Source: Candidatus Rifleibacteriota bacterium
GTDB lineage: Bacteria > Riflebacteria > Ozemobacteria > Ozemobacterales > Ozemobacteraceae
DNA length: 64,000 nucleotides
Assembly (NCBI GenBank): GCA_029565415.1
Contig: JAKQOH010000202.1
Coordinates: 1-64,000, forward strand
Direction: 5' to 3'
The translations under genes were made by a program, and so were the position numbers. Positions 56,190 through 64,000 of this stretch are shown piece by piece; within the stretch, counting starts at the first letter, position 1; every line of letters starts with the position of its first letter. The notes under the pieces are model-generated. The model saw only the letters and a program-made list of their open reading frames with translations, had not been told where the DNA came from and made no database searches.

Positions 56190-57071
56190 TCAGCCGGCCG
56201 CTTCCGGCAGGGCATCCCGGCTTCTGGCATAGCGATTCCTATAGATGATATTCCGGTCTCCAAGCCTCATCACATCCCCGTCAACCAGGGGCCGATACCG
56301 GTACCGGCCGCCGACGAACGAGACCGGGGTGTCCTCGAGACACTCCAATACATGGACCCCATCCCGCTCGCCGATGACGAACCACTGGCCCGGCCCCTCC
56401 TCGAGACTCAGATCACACTCGTCATCCGCCCCCCCGAGGAACTCCTCCGACTCGAGACGATACTGCACCGGCCACCCCGTGGAAACGGCCTCCTCGAGCC
56501 ACGCCTCTTTCAGCAGTTCCAGGGAAAGTGCCGGACCCAGCGAGGCGGCAAGCCCGATCACCAGGGAGCCGAGTATCCAGGCCCCGCGCGGAAAGAGCAC
56601 CATGTCCGCCGTCAACCCGGCCAGGATCAGAGCGGGGGCGAGTCCCATGAACATCTGGCAGGCGGCCCGGGGCGCATTCACGGCAATCCCGCGGGCGGCA
56701 GCCAGCGCCACCGCGTAGATCGCCCACCAGAGCAGCCGGAGCAGGATCTCGGGCGCATGACGGGCAAGCCCCGCCCATTCCCCGAGCAATTGGTACAACA
56801 CGGCCGCCACCATCGGCACGGCCAGCCCCACCGCTCCGGCCGAAAGAAATCTCCGCCCGGCCTTGCGGGGCCGTCCTTCGTGCCACAACGCCGTGACGGC
56901 CTGTTCTCCCCCGATCAGCAGCGCCGAAACGAGGCCGACCGACAGGGTCGTCTGGAGAAAATCGCTCCCGAAGCCCCACGGCACCATTCCCCGGAACGAA
57001 AGCCACCCCGCCCATCCGGCGATAAGCCCGATGAAGGCGGCATCGATGAGAGGAAGAAGGTTCAGAGGCAT
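56190..57071 (-). CDS. membrane protein with C-terminal FHA-like domain
   Basis: About 293 residues: five to six hydrophobic helices in the first 190 (LLPLIDAAFIGLIAGWAGWL, LVSALLIGGEQAV, LLRLLWWAIYAVALAAARGI), then a cytosolic domain of about 90 residues. The latter resembles a forkhead-associated fold: FLGGADDECDLSLEEGPGQW, then RYRPLVDGDVMRLGDRNIIY. The usual phosphothreonine-binding arginine/serine pair is not evident, so it may be a degenerate FHA. The start is unclear: ATG 57071 or TTG 57098, neither with a good ribosome site; a small overlapping frame with a good one ends across ATG 57071. It lies between an AAA+ ATPase and a HEAT gene. Confidence 0.72.
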   Translation of the reverse strand: MPLNLLPLIDAAFIGLIAGWAGWLSFRGMVPWGFGSDFLQTTLSVGLVSALLIGGEQAVTALWHEGRPRKAGRRFLSAGAVGLAVPMVAAVLYQLLGEWAGLARHAPEILLRLLWWAIYAVALAAARGIAVNAPRAACQMFMGLAPALILAGLTADMVLFPRGAWILGSLVIGLAASLGPALSLELLKEAWLEEAVSTGWPVQYRLESEEFLGGADDECDLSLEEGPGQWFVIGERDGVHVLECLEDTPVSFVGGRYRYRPLVDGDVMRLGDRNIIYRNRYARSRDALPEAAG

Positions 57072-57115
57072 TCGGAAAAACGCCGCACCGCCGGACAATC
57101 GCGGCGATGCGGCAT
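57062..57115 (-). CDS. possible 17-codon leader peptide
   Basis: An ATG at 57115 with GGGAG nearby opens MPHRRDCPAVRRFSECL and stops at 57062, eight bases past the ATG of the membrane-FHA gene. This is the geometry of translational coupling; a sequencing or real frameshift is the alternative explanation. Confidence 0.3.
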   Translation of the reverse strand: MPHRRDCPAVRRFSECL

Positions 57116-57128
57116 CGGTATCTCCCTG

Positions 57129-58418
57129 TTACTGGATATCCTCGACGAGGGTCATCTTGGACACGAAATACAGACCGTAGGCATCCTCCAGCTCCGCGTT
57201 CGTGATCCCCGTGTCGGTAACTTCCATGAACCGCTTCTTGTCGAACACCATGTTCAGGATGTCGCGGGGATGCACGGCGCGCAGACCCCGCTTGTCGCGC
57301 TTGTACAGCGTCGTCAGGAACTCGATGTTCGCCGGATCAAACTTGAGACCCAGCTTGTCGGAATAGGATTTCCATATCAATCCATATTCTTCAATGGTGG
57401 GATTGCGCACGTTGATCTTGTACGGCAACCGGCGTAGGAATGCGTCGTCGACGATCTTCATCGGATCAAGGTTGGTGCTGAACAACACGATTTCATCCGT
57501 CGGCACTTCCATGCGCTGGCCGCCGAGGACGAGAAAGTCGATCTTGTTCTCGAGGGGTACGATGAACCGGTTGAAGATGTCTTCGACGTTGCACCGCTGC
57601 CGGCCAAGATCGTCGATCAGCAGAACCCCGCCGTTCGCCTTGACCTGCGGAGGCGCGTCGAAGCAGCCAAACTTCTTGTTGTACACGACTTCAAGGTTTT
57701 CGAGCGTCAGTTCGCCGCCGGCCGTGATCATCGGCGGCTGAACGACGACCCAGCGCTGATCCAGCCCCTCGAGATCGATGGTCTCGATCGCCTGGTGGCA
57801 ACTGGGGTCGAACATCCGCACGAGCTGGCCGCCGACTTCGACGGCATAGGGCACGATCATCGGCGGCAGAAGCCTGACGACGCTGCTGCACAGGAACGTC
57901 TTGCCGTTTCCCGGGAAACCGTAGACGAAGGCGGGTTTCCGGGCGCAGACCGCCTGGCCGATCTGGACCAGGATGTCCTTGTAGCCCAGATGATGCGCAA
58001 ACTTCTCCTGCAGAAACTTCATGTTGATGTTGAAGCTCTTCTTGTTGGCATCCAGAACCTGCTTGGAGATCCTGACGTATTCCTCGAAGCCGACCGGCGC
58101 CGCCCCGAGATACGAGTCGCGCTCGTAGATGTTCCGGGCGCGCTCGATGCCCTTCGGATACAGGCCATACTGGTAGTCCGAACCCATGCCGGTGCCACCG
58201 ACCATGCCGACCATTTCCGCCTGTTTCAGGTCGTTGATCAGCTTCTGAATGATATCGGGCTTTATTTTCAGCGATTTGCCGATCTGGCGCGGCGTGCGCT
58301 TCCCGTGAATGTGCAGTTCCTTGAAGATCAGGTTCGAAATGATCTCCGACTCGATCTTGAGATCATACAGGGTCTCGGGTTCCTTCGGGATGAAACTCTT
58401 CAGATCCACCTGCGGCAT
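57129..58418 (-). CDS. AAA+ ATPase with N-terminal winged-helix domain
   Basis: A 429-residue cytosolic protein. Residues 20-95 look like a winged helix (RTPRQIGKSLKIKPDIIQKL, then VGMVGGTGMGSDYQYGLYPK). The ATPase core has Walker A GFPGNGKTFLCSS, Walker B GGVLLIDDLGRQ, sensor-1 IVLFSTNLDP and an arginine-finger region DDAFLRRLPYKINV, closest to MoxR/RavA-like or RuvB-like AAA+ proteins. ATG 58418 follows GAGGAG; an in-frame start at 58493 would lie close to the promoter. A TTGAAA/TACCAT promoter is upstream. It leads a set with a membrane-FHA-like and a HEAT protein; MoxR-type ATPases often act as chaperones for such partners. No VWA protein is present. Confidence 0.85.
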   Translation of the reverse strand: MPQVDLKSFIPKEPETLYDLKIESEIISNLIFKELHIHGKRTPRQIGKSLKIKPDIIQKLINDLKQAEMVGMVGGTGMGSDYQYGLYPKGIERARNIYERDSYLGAAPVGFEEYVRISKQVLDANKKSFNINMKFLQEKFAHHLGYKDILVQIGQAVCARKPAFVYGFPGNGKTFLCSSVVRLLPPMIVPYAVEVGGQLVRMFDPSCHQAIETIDLEGLDQRWVVVQPPMITAGGELTLENLEVVYNKKFGCFDAPPQVKANGGVLLIDDLGRQRCNVEDIFNRFIVPLENKIDFLVLGGQRMEVPTDEIVLFSTNLDPMKIVDDAFLRRLPYKINVRNPTIEEYGLIWKSYSDKLGLKFDPANIEFLTTLYKRDKRGLRAVHPRDILNMVFDKKRFMEVTDTGITNAELEDAYGLYFVSKMTLVEDIQ

Positions 58419-58483
58419 CGTTCTGCTCCTCTGCCATCGTGTGTGTCGCCCCGCGCGGATGTTCTGAAAACACGGGACACTGC

Positions 58484-58512
58484 ATGGTACCAAGTTTCCC
58501 CCACCCTTTCAA
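58484..58512 (-). promoter_or_regulatory. promoter of the AAA+/FHA/HEAT set
   Basis: On the minus strand TTGAAA (58512-58507), a 17-base spacer and TACCAT (58489-58484), giving a leader of about 60 bases before ATG 58418. Confidence 0.65.
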
Positions 58513-58530
58513 GGCGATTCGGCACAGCCT

Positions 58531-58559
58531 TTGACATCCTTCGGGAACGGCCCTATCAT
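58531..58559 (+). promoter_or_regulatory. promoter of the MobA-like gene, leaderless geometry
   Basis: TTGACA (58531-58536), a 17-base spacer and TATCAT (58554-58559). Six bases separate the -10 from ATG 58566, so transcription should begin at the start codon. Confidence 0.72.
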
Positions 58560-58565
58560 CGCGCC

Positions 58566-59195
58566 ATGACGCACCCGGACGTTTTTCCCTCCTCGCCTCC
58601 CCCCGCGCTCATCTGCCTGCTGGCAGGCCACTCGAGCCGCATGGGCAGCCCCAAACAGCACGTTCTCCTCGGCGGGCGCACCTTTCTGGAGCATCTGCTC
58701 TCACGCGTCGACATCCTGCAGCACGCTCTCGGCAAGCGCCTGTTCGTCGGCCAGGACCGGGATATTTCCTCCCGCAGCCTCGTGACGGCCGCCGGAGGCA
58801 TCTGGGTGGTCAATCACCACCCGGATGACGGGCCGCTCAGCTCGATCCGGCTCGCTCTCGAACGGCTTCCCGAGCCGACCGGCTTCCTTCTCTGGCCGAT
58901 CGACCACCCGCTCGTGGCCCCGGAAACCGTCTCCGGGATCCTCGCTGCGGCGGCACGGGAACCGGACTTCATCGTCGCTCCTTCCGACGGGACACGACGG
59001 GGCCACCCGAGCTTTTTCCCGGCCTGGGCACGGGAAGAGCTGTTCGCTGCGCCTCTCGAGGCCGGAGCCCGGTGGGTCATGCACCGCCACCCGGACCGGA
59101 TCCGCCACGTTCTGACCTGCGACCCCTGGATCCGCCGGAATCTCAATACGCCGGAGCTGCTGGCCGAGGCGGCGCGGGAGCTGGAAGATAGATGA
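58566..59195 (+). CDS. MobA-like nucleotidyltransferase (MocA/NTP_transf_3 type)
   Basis: A 209-residue Rossmann-type nucleotidyltransferase. The N-terminal nucleotide loop is LICLLAGHSSRMGSPKQHVLLGG (usual LAAGxSxRMGxxK), with VVNHHPDDGPLSSIRLAL and the metal-binding LLWPIDHPLVAPETV. The family includes molybdenum-cofactor cytidylyl- and guanylyltransferases and sugar-nucleotide enzymes; no molybdenum genes are nearby, so the substrate is open. There is no ribosome site; the transcript is likely leaderless. Its last 53 bases overlap the convergent secreted-protein gene. An earlier opening of the same frame to 57795 is antisense to the ATPase gene and is rejected. Confidence 0.82.
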   Translation: MTHPDVFPSSPPPALICLLAGHSSRMGSPKQHVLLGGRTFLEHLLSRVDILQHALGKRLFVGQDRDISSRSLVTAAGGIWVVNHHPDDGPLSSIRLALERLPEPTGFLLWPIDHPLVAPETVSGILAAAAREPDFIVAPSDGTRRGHPSFFPAWAREELFAAPLEAGARWVMHRHPDRIRHVLTCDPWIRRNLNTPELLAEAARELEDR

Positions 59196-59865
59196 ACTCG
59201 ACATCGGGCGGAGCGGCATTCAGCTCCTCCCGGTTGGCGGGAAACAGCGCAACCATCCACTCCCGTCGCATGGACATCGGCGTCACCCGCCGGGCAACCC
59301 GACGGATCCAGGCTCCCCCGACAAGGCAATGCGCGGGCAACAGCAGATCCCATTCGAGCTGGTCGCTCCAGGGGATCTCGTCCAGGAAGACGATCCCGCC
59401 ACGGACATCGGAGCAGACCACCCGCACCGTGAACCGGTCGAGACAGGCCAGCCGGGTCATGTTCACCGGCCCAAGGCTGGTGTCCACCTGGAACAGCAGC
59501 GCCGACGAGGGGTTCAAAACGTCGAGAAGGACTCGCCCTGCCGCGTGTGTCGGAACCGCACCGGCGGCTCCCGGCCGTGATACGCCCTCCCAGATGAACC
59601 GGCCTGCCAGTTCCGGGGCAGCGGCCGCCGAGGCGACGCCCCCGGCTCCCTCTTCGGTCACACAGCCCAGAAGCCAGGGGCCGGAAGCCGCCGGAAGCCG
59701 GGTTTCAAGGAACGCCAGAAATCCCCGCACCGCCTCCGGCCGGGTCGTTGCCGTGGCGTTCTCCGCGACGGTCGTCCAGACGTGGCTGTACAGATCGCAG
59801 GCAGACCCGTGCCCGCCGCCCAGAAGCAGCAGACACAGAAGCGTCAGCAGCGCACGGGGCTTCAG
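59143..59865 (-). CDS. secreted protein of unknown function with non-ATG start
   Basis: About 240 residues, family unknown. Internal starts miss the N-terminus: reading upstream without interruption gives KPRALLTLLCLLLLGGGHGS, a strong signal peptide, followed by ACDLYSHVWTTVAENATATT. The only start-like codons there are CTG at 59865, overlapping the upstream TGA as CTGA, or ATT at 59868; AAAGGA lies just before. So it appears coupled to the giant gene. The mature part is a beta-rich domain (VLLDVLNPSSALLFQVDTSL, IVFLDEIPWSDQLEWDLLLP) ending in a Pro/Ala tail. The exact first codon needs experiment. Confidence 0.65.
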   Translation of the reverse strand: MKPRALLTLLCLLLLGGGHGSACDLYSHVWTTVAENATATTRPEAVRGFLAFLETRLPAASGPWLLGCVTEEGAGGVASAAAAPELAGRFIWEGVSRPGAAGAVPTHAAGRVLLDVLNPSSALLFQVDTSLGPVNMTRLACLDRFTVRVVCSDVRGGIVFLDEIPWSDQLEWDLLLPAHCLVGGAWIRRVARRVTPMSMRREWMVALFPANREELNAAPPDVEFIYLPAPAPPRPAAPAY

Positions 59866-62800
59866 AATCTCGAGTCCTTTTTCTCGATGACCCGGATATT
59901 CATCGAGGTCGGGGCCACGACGATGGCCAGCCTGATCTCCCGCAGCAGCGGGCTCGGATTGCCGGCGAAATCGAGGGCATTATCGTAGGCGGTCAGCGTC
60001 AGGTTGTAGACGCCGCTGCGCTCCAGCATCAGGCGCAGAGACTGGTTCGCCGAGGTCGCGCTGATCTGGGGAGGCGAACCTTCCACATACAGGCCGACGG
60101 GGCCGGTCACGCGCACCGCCGGGAGATTGGTCGTCGAGACGCCGATGTTGTCACTGGCCGAAACCGTGAAGAACACTTCCATCCCTTCGTCGATGCGGGG
60201 AGGATGATACTCCGGCATCTCCGTCGCGAGATTCCACGGGATGCCCTTGATGTTCGGAATCATCGTGCCGCCGCTGATCGTGCCGTTCGCCTGGGCGGCC
60301 CAGGTCTGGGTGTTCGGCAGGAGATGGTAGGCGAAAATCCTGTCGGCCATCGGGCGAAGCGGATTCGGATGGGCAACGACATAGCGATCGATATCATACG
60401 GCAGCTTCTCGTCGCTCGACCGGACATAATCGCGCACCTGCACCATCGGAACGGGCCGCAGGGAGTCGCGAACCAAGACGTTGCCGAGATGGATCTTCGA
60501 CGGAACGATGTTGCCAGACGCATCCTGGGCCTGGAAGAACAAGGCGTATCCCGGGTGCTCCTGGCCCATCGCGCCTGCCGCCCGATAATTCGGGGCATTG
60601 TTGGCGAAGTCGACCGGGAAGCGCATGCAGTAGTTCATCGCGCTCGAATCGCCGGTATTTGCCTGCAGATGCTTCCAGTCGCTGACGTTGAACACGTATT
60701 CGAGATAGCTGTACTGGTCGCCGGCCACGTACGGCCGGGGCTTGCGCATCAGCTTGTACGGCAGGCTCGAGTTCACCCAGCTCGATCCCACGATATCCGC
60801 CGTGACCGTCGCCCCGGGACTGGTGTAATACCGGAACTCGGCGTTCGCCGGCACCGGATAGTAGACCGTCTGCTCGGCCGGGAACAGCGTTTTCGTCGTC
60901 CCTCGCTCGAAATACAGGGTCGCCGCCTGCTTGATGCCGCGCGCCCAGGTGCGTTCCGGAATCGCCGGATACCGGCGGGCGGTGGGAAGATCGGGAACCA
61001 TATTTCCATAGATATTATTATCCCGCACGAGGATCGTGAAGCTGGCGGGATTCGTGTATCCCCCGTGAGAGAGCCGGTCGGTGACGAGGCCATACGTCTC
61101 GCCGAGATACAGCGGGCTGCGGCCGCCGTTCGCCGCCAGATCCCAGCCGTTGATCGAGACGATCTCGGGCGGGGTTTTGTCGAGAACGAGCACGGCCACC
61201 TCGCCGTTGTACTCGACGTGGCCCTCCACCTGGACGGTCCCGATAAAGTCCCCATCGTCGTTGTAGGTGTTCTGATCGTAGGTCCAGTCGCGATAGATCT
61301 TACAGGTCAGGCTCCCCGTCACGGGCTCGGTCGGATAATCGAGCTTGAACGGAAGAGACGTGTTTGCCGCGTTCGTCGTCGGCGTCGACCGGGAAAAGAC
61401 GGGATAATCCTGGCCGTTGGGGAGCCGGAGGGCGAAGGCCCATTCGAACTGGGCAGGCATGTTGTTTTCCCACTTGAGAGAGCCGGGAACCATGTTGTTG
61501 TCTCGGATGACCGGCAGGTTGAAGACGCCGCCCAGGAGCGCCCCATCAACGCGCCAGGTGTTGTTCTCCTTCTCGGTGATGACATGGTATTTCTTCGGCC
61601 CCGCCGGGGGAATCAGGATCGGGTTCGCCCAACCGCCGGGCACTGAGCCGACCGGGGGTCTCCATCGCTGGATATCGACGGTGGCACCGACCGGCAGCGG
61701 ATCGAGCCGGTTCACTTTGAAGAGGGCGACCGCCGTATTCGCCGGGAAGGGCGTTTTCACGCCGGCAATTCCCCCCGCGGAAGCCGGGATCGGGGCGGCG
61801 TCGGCCGGCTGATAGCCCAGCGCGGGCCGGATGCACTCGGACAGAGAGGCGACGGTGGAACCGAACTGCAGCAGGTCGTAGTCGTAGTATTTGAACTTCG
61901 TGCTGCACTCGATCTGGTACATGCCTGACCGGAAATAGTATTTCACGTTCGGCGTCGTGACATCGACATACTCTTTCACGAGCTCCGGCGCCGTCAGAGG
62001 AATGCCGAACGCATCCTGGATGCGGTAGATGCGCCAGGTGTACAACACCTGCGGCGACGTGTTCACGGAGGTCGAGGTGTTCATGAGCGAACTGACGAAG
62101 CCGCCTTCGTATCCGTTCCCGTTCGCATCCCCTTCCCATTTCGATTTTCCCGGGACGGCCTGGTTGTTCCTGCCTTCCCAGACGGGGGGATTCTCGACAC
62201 GCCAGGAGTACAGCCCCTGGTTCGCCTCCGTCGCTCCATAATCGTTCGCCATGCGGTTTCCGGTGCTGTCGAACGCGAGGATGTCGACCGAGCCGAGCCG
62301 GCCATTGGGCTTGGACACGACGGGCGGCGTCGCGACATTGATGACCCCGAGCTGAACCTGCCGGGGCGTCGCGATATTGGTCAGCTGGTAAATCGCTCCA
62401 TGCCATTGCCAGGTCGACTGGCCCGCCCAGGTCTGCAGGTTCGTCACGGCCAGCCGCGGCCAGTCGGCATCACGGACGGAAAACATCCTCGTCCATATAT
62501 TGTTCCCGATATTCACAGATCCGATCGGCAGATCGGCCGAGCCTCCGAACTCGCGCTCCTTGACGATCTTGTCGACCCGCTGCCGGTAGAGCACCCGGCC
62601 GTAGGTCCGCCCGGCATAGGAATACAAATAGATGAAGGAGTAGGCCTGGGCCCATCCGAGCGAGGTTTCGGATGGCGGCGTGATCTCGGTGCGTGAAAAA
62701 TACAGGTTCCCGAACCCGTCGGCCTTGATGTCGTCGACTCCGGTGCCGATCGGCACGACCTTCGGGATGGATTTGCAGGTGTCGGCGCCGCCGGAATCGT

Positions 62801-64000
62801 TCCGGACGAACTGATACGCCTTTCCTTCGGCGGCATCGTAGGCATACACGATTCCGCCGTCGAGCCACCACTGGTCCGAGACCGTGACGGCATTGATATT
62901 GAGGCTGGTGGGCCGGATGTTGTAGGCGGCAAGCCAGTTGCGGATGATGTCGGTGCCGAGGAGATAGATGAAATCCTCCGCGGCAGACTTCGCGGAAATG
63001 CCGATCCAACGGGTCGTGAGATTGTTCGGATAGCCCCGGATGTTTCCGTCGCTCAGAGGGATGTCGGCTCCGTTTCTGCGCAGGATCGCATCCGTCGCGC
63101 TCGTCTGGGTGCGGCTGTAGAGATACATGCGGCCGAACGGGGAAAGGGCGAGCGACACATACTTCGGGTCCGGCGTGAACTGCTGCTCGTTCGAACCGTT
63201 GACGCAGACGCAGTTCAGACACGCCGAAATGCGGGAGCGTTTCACGTTTTCCTCGAACACCGAGTCGGCCACGCCCGTCGAACCCGCATACACCGGCCGG
63301 CCGGCAGACCAGATTCCCATCGGCTTGTTCCAGAGATTGAGATCGTAATAGGTATATTTCCGATAGGCGCGGTCCCAGTAGAACATGTTGCCGGGACGGT
63401 TGGAGGGATCGCGATCGCGGGACTGCCACCAGGCGCCGTTCGGCACGTTCCCGTAACCGCCGCCGTCGACGTTGACGAAATTGATCCAGTAGCCGTCGGA
63501 GGTGCCGTTTGTATAGATACAATTATTGTCGCAGAGAACCCGGGTCTTGGCCACACGCCAGCGGCCCGGCTGCCGCTCGACGACGGCGACCGTGCCGCTC
63601 CAGGCCCACGAAATATTCCGCGAGCCGTCGGCGGCCGTCCCCTGTTCGTTGCCCATCGGGCCGATCGTCGTGTAGACCGGCTTGCCGTTTTCATGATAGG
63701 TGATGTTCTCGGTCGAGACGTAGTAGTTCTCGCGAGTGTCGCAGTGGGCTCCGTACAGGCTCACACCGCCCGGCACCTTCATCAGGCGCCGCAGCGTCCA
63801 GGACGGGTTGTAGCTGTAACTCGGCTCGGTGTTTTCCGAGAAGGTGTAGACGTTCCGGTTCAGGTTGACCGAGATGCCGTACGAGTTCCGCGGGTCGAAC
63901 AGCTTGACGCCGACGGGATTTCCATCCGTTTCTCCCGCAGGATTGTTCAGCCGGTAGACCCCACGGTAATACACGTCATCGTGGCCGATCAGCAGATAGC
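59862..64000 (-). CDS. giant secreted/surface protein, C-terminal part (5' end outside window)
   Basis: At least 1379 residues, open to the window edge. The first 600 visible residues have repeated propeller-like strands (YVSLALSPFGRMYLYSRTQT, VDDIKADGFGNLYFSRTEIT) and cysteine pairs (CDNNC, CLNCVC). The remainder looks like chained Ig- or cadherin-like modules: VLDKTPPEIVSINGWDLAAN, VSASDNIGVSTTNLPAVRV, SGVYNLTLTAYDNALDFAGN. It has many Trp, Tyr and Asn and no membrane helix near its C-terminus (RVIEKKDSRF), so it is probably released or bound non-covalently. The stop overlaps the start of the small secreted protein. It may be an adhesin; no function is proven. Confidence 0.78.
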   Translation of the reverse strand, partial: YLLIGHDDVYYRGVYRLNNPAGETDGNPVGVKLFDPRNSYGISVNLNRNVYTFSENTEPSYSYNPSWTLRRLMKVPGGVSLYGAHCDTRENYYVSTENITYHENGKPVYTTIGPMGNEQGTAADGSRNISWAWSGTVAVVERQPGRWRVAKTRVLCDNNCIYTNGTSDGYWINFVNVDGGGYGNVPNGAWWQSRDRDPSNRPGNMFYWDRAYRKYTYYDLNLWNKPMGIWSAGRPVYAGSTGVADSVFEENVKRSRISACLNCVCVNGSNEQQFTPDPKYVSLALSPFGRMYLYSRTQTSATDAILRRNGADIPLSDGNIRGYPNNLTTRWIGISAKSAAEDFIYLLGTDIIRNWLAAYNIRPTSLNINAVTVSDQWWLDGGIVYAYDAAEGKAYQFVRNDSGGADTCKSIPKVVPIGTGVDDIKADGFGNLYFSRTEITPPSETSLGWAQAYSFIYLYSYAGRTYGRVLYRQRVDKIVKEREFGGSADLPIGSVNIGNNIWTRMFSVRDADWPRLAVTNLQTWAGQSTWQWHGAIYQLTNIATPRQVQLGVINVATPPVVSKPNGRLGSVDILAFDSTGNRMANDYGATEANQGLYSWRVENPPVWEGRNNQAVPGKSKWEGDANGNGYEGGFVSSLMNTSTSVNTSPQVLYTWRIYRIQDAFGIPLTAPELVKEYVDVTTPNVKYYFRSGMYQIECSTKFKYYDYDLLQFGSTVASLSECIRPALGYQPADAAPIPASAGGIAGVKTPFPANTAVALFKVNRLDPLPVGATVDIQRWRPPVGSVPGGWANPILIPPAGPKKYHVITEKENNTWRVDGALLGGVFNLPVIRDNNMVPGSLKWENNMPAQFEWAFALRLPNGQDYPVFSRSTPTTNAANTSLPFKLDYPTEPVTGSLTCKIYRDWTYDQNTYNDDGDFIGTVQVEGHVEYNGEVAVLVLDKTPPEIVSINGWDLAANGGRSPLYLGETYGLVTDRLSHGGYTNPASFTILVRDNNIYGNMVPDLPTARRYPAIPERTWARGIKQAATLYFERGTTKTLFPAEQTVYYPVPANAEFRYYTSPGATVTADIVGSSWVNSSLPYKLMRKPRPYVAGDQYSYLEYVFNVSDWKHLQANTGDSSAMNYCMRFPVDFANNAPNYRAAGAMGQEHPGYALFFQAQDASGNIVPSKIHLGNVLVRDSLRPVPMVQVRDYVRSSDEKLPYDIDRYVVAHPNPLRPMADRIFAYHLLPNTQTWAAQANGTISGGTMIPNIKGIPWNLATEMPEYHPPRIDEGMEVFFTVSASDNIGVSTTNLPAVRVTGPVGLYVEGSPPQISATSANQSLRLMLERSGVYNLTLTAYDNALDFAGNPSPLLREIRLAIVVAPTSMNIRVIEKKDSRF

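Noticed and set aside
54091..56232. About 710-codon plus-strand open frame across the 54200 gene and the HEAT gene
   Set aside because: Out of frame with the supported 54200 gene and antisense to HEAT repeats; composition is arginine-rich shadow.

Overview
This is high-GC bacterial chromosome with short intergenic gaps, frequent ATGA start/stop overlaps and Shine-Dalgarno leaders. Several genes point to a diderm: an outer-membrane-type barrel protein, lipoproteins and a CcdA/thioredoxin pair. A DUF5693-CsaB fusion suggests pyruvylated wall polymer or S-layer attachment chemistry. Together with HEAT-repeat proteins, odd pseudopilins and giant secreted proteins, this looks like an uncultured lineage; candidate phylum Riflebacteria (Ozemobacteria) is my best guess, held weakly. 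I see no rRNA, tRNA, CRISPR array, prophage or intact insertion sequence.

Layout. 1-2.5 kb: lower glycolysis operon gap (5' end cut off)-pgk-tpiA, ending in a strong terminator. 2.7-8.6 kb: NtrB/NtrC-like two-component pair, then two exported proteins (a CXXCH/alpha-toroid protein and a TPR-polysaccharide deacetylase) that share a 43-bp in-frame repeat. 8.6-12.2 kb: accessory patch with a DUF4160/DUF2442 pair, dispersed palindromic repeats, a zinc-protease lipoprotein and a VapBC-type module. 12.2-24.6 kb: Smr protein, SPFH/zinc-ribbon protein, Tim44-like/TerB-like membrane protein overlapping a penicillin-binding-type serine enzyme, a TolB-like/DUF3160 protein, a CapA-like protein, a barrel protein and a cyanophycinase-family peptidase.

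24.6-30.7 kb: a minus-strand arsenic island. Read from its promoter it runs arsR, ArsP-type permease, two thioredoxin-like proteins, a CcdA-like transporter, arsM, a small HExxH protein and an ACR3 arsenite pump. It combines sensing, methylation, redox supply and two export routes. 30.7-35.4 kb: ABC-F, clpS and clpA. 35.5-38.7 kb: aminotransferase-pncB-pncA, coupled by ATGA overlaps (NAD salvage). 38.7-41.5 kb: P-type cation ATPase. 41.5-48.9 kb: one operon with a HEAT-repeat membrane protein, an 896-residue PilX-like protein and two pseudopilins.

49-54 kb: ahcY, then a small secreted protein with the DUF5693-CsaB fusion. 54-59 kb: an unknown gene, then a minus-strand set of AAA+ ATPase with winged-helix N-terminus, membrane-FHA-like protein and HEAT-repeat protein, and a divergent MobA-like nucleotidyltransferase. 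59-64 kb: a secreted protein that appears to start at a non-ATG codon, downstream of a giant secreted protein that runs off the window end. Promoters I could recognise resemble sigma-70 type (TTGACA/17/TATNAT) or extended -10 (TGnTATACT); two of them sit so close to the ATG that the transcripts should be leaderless.
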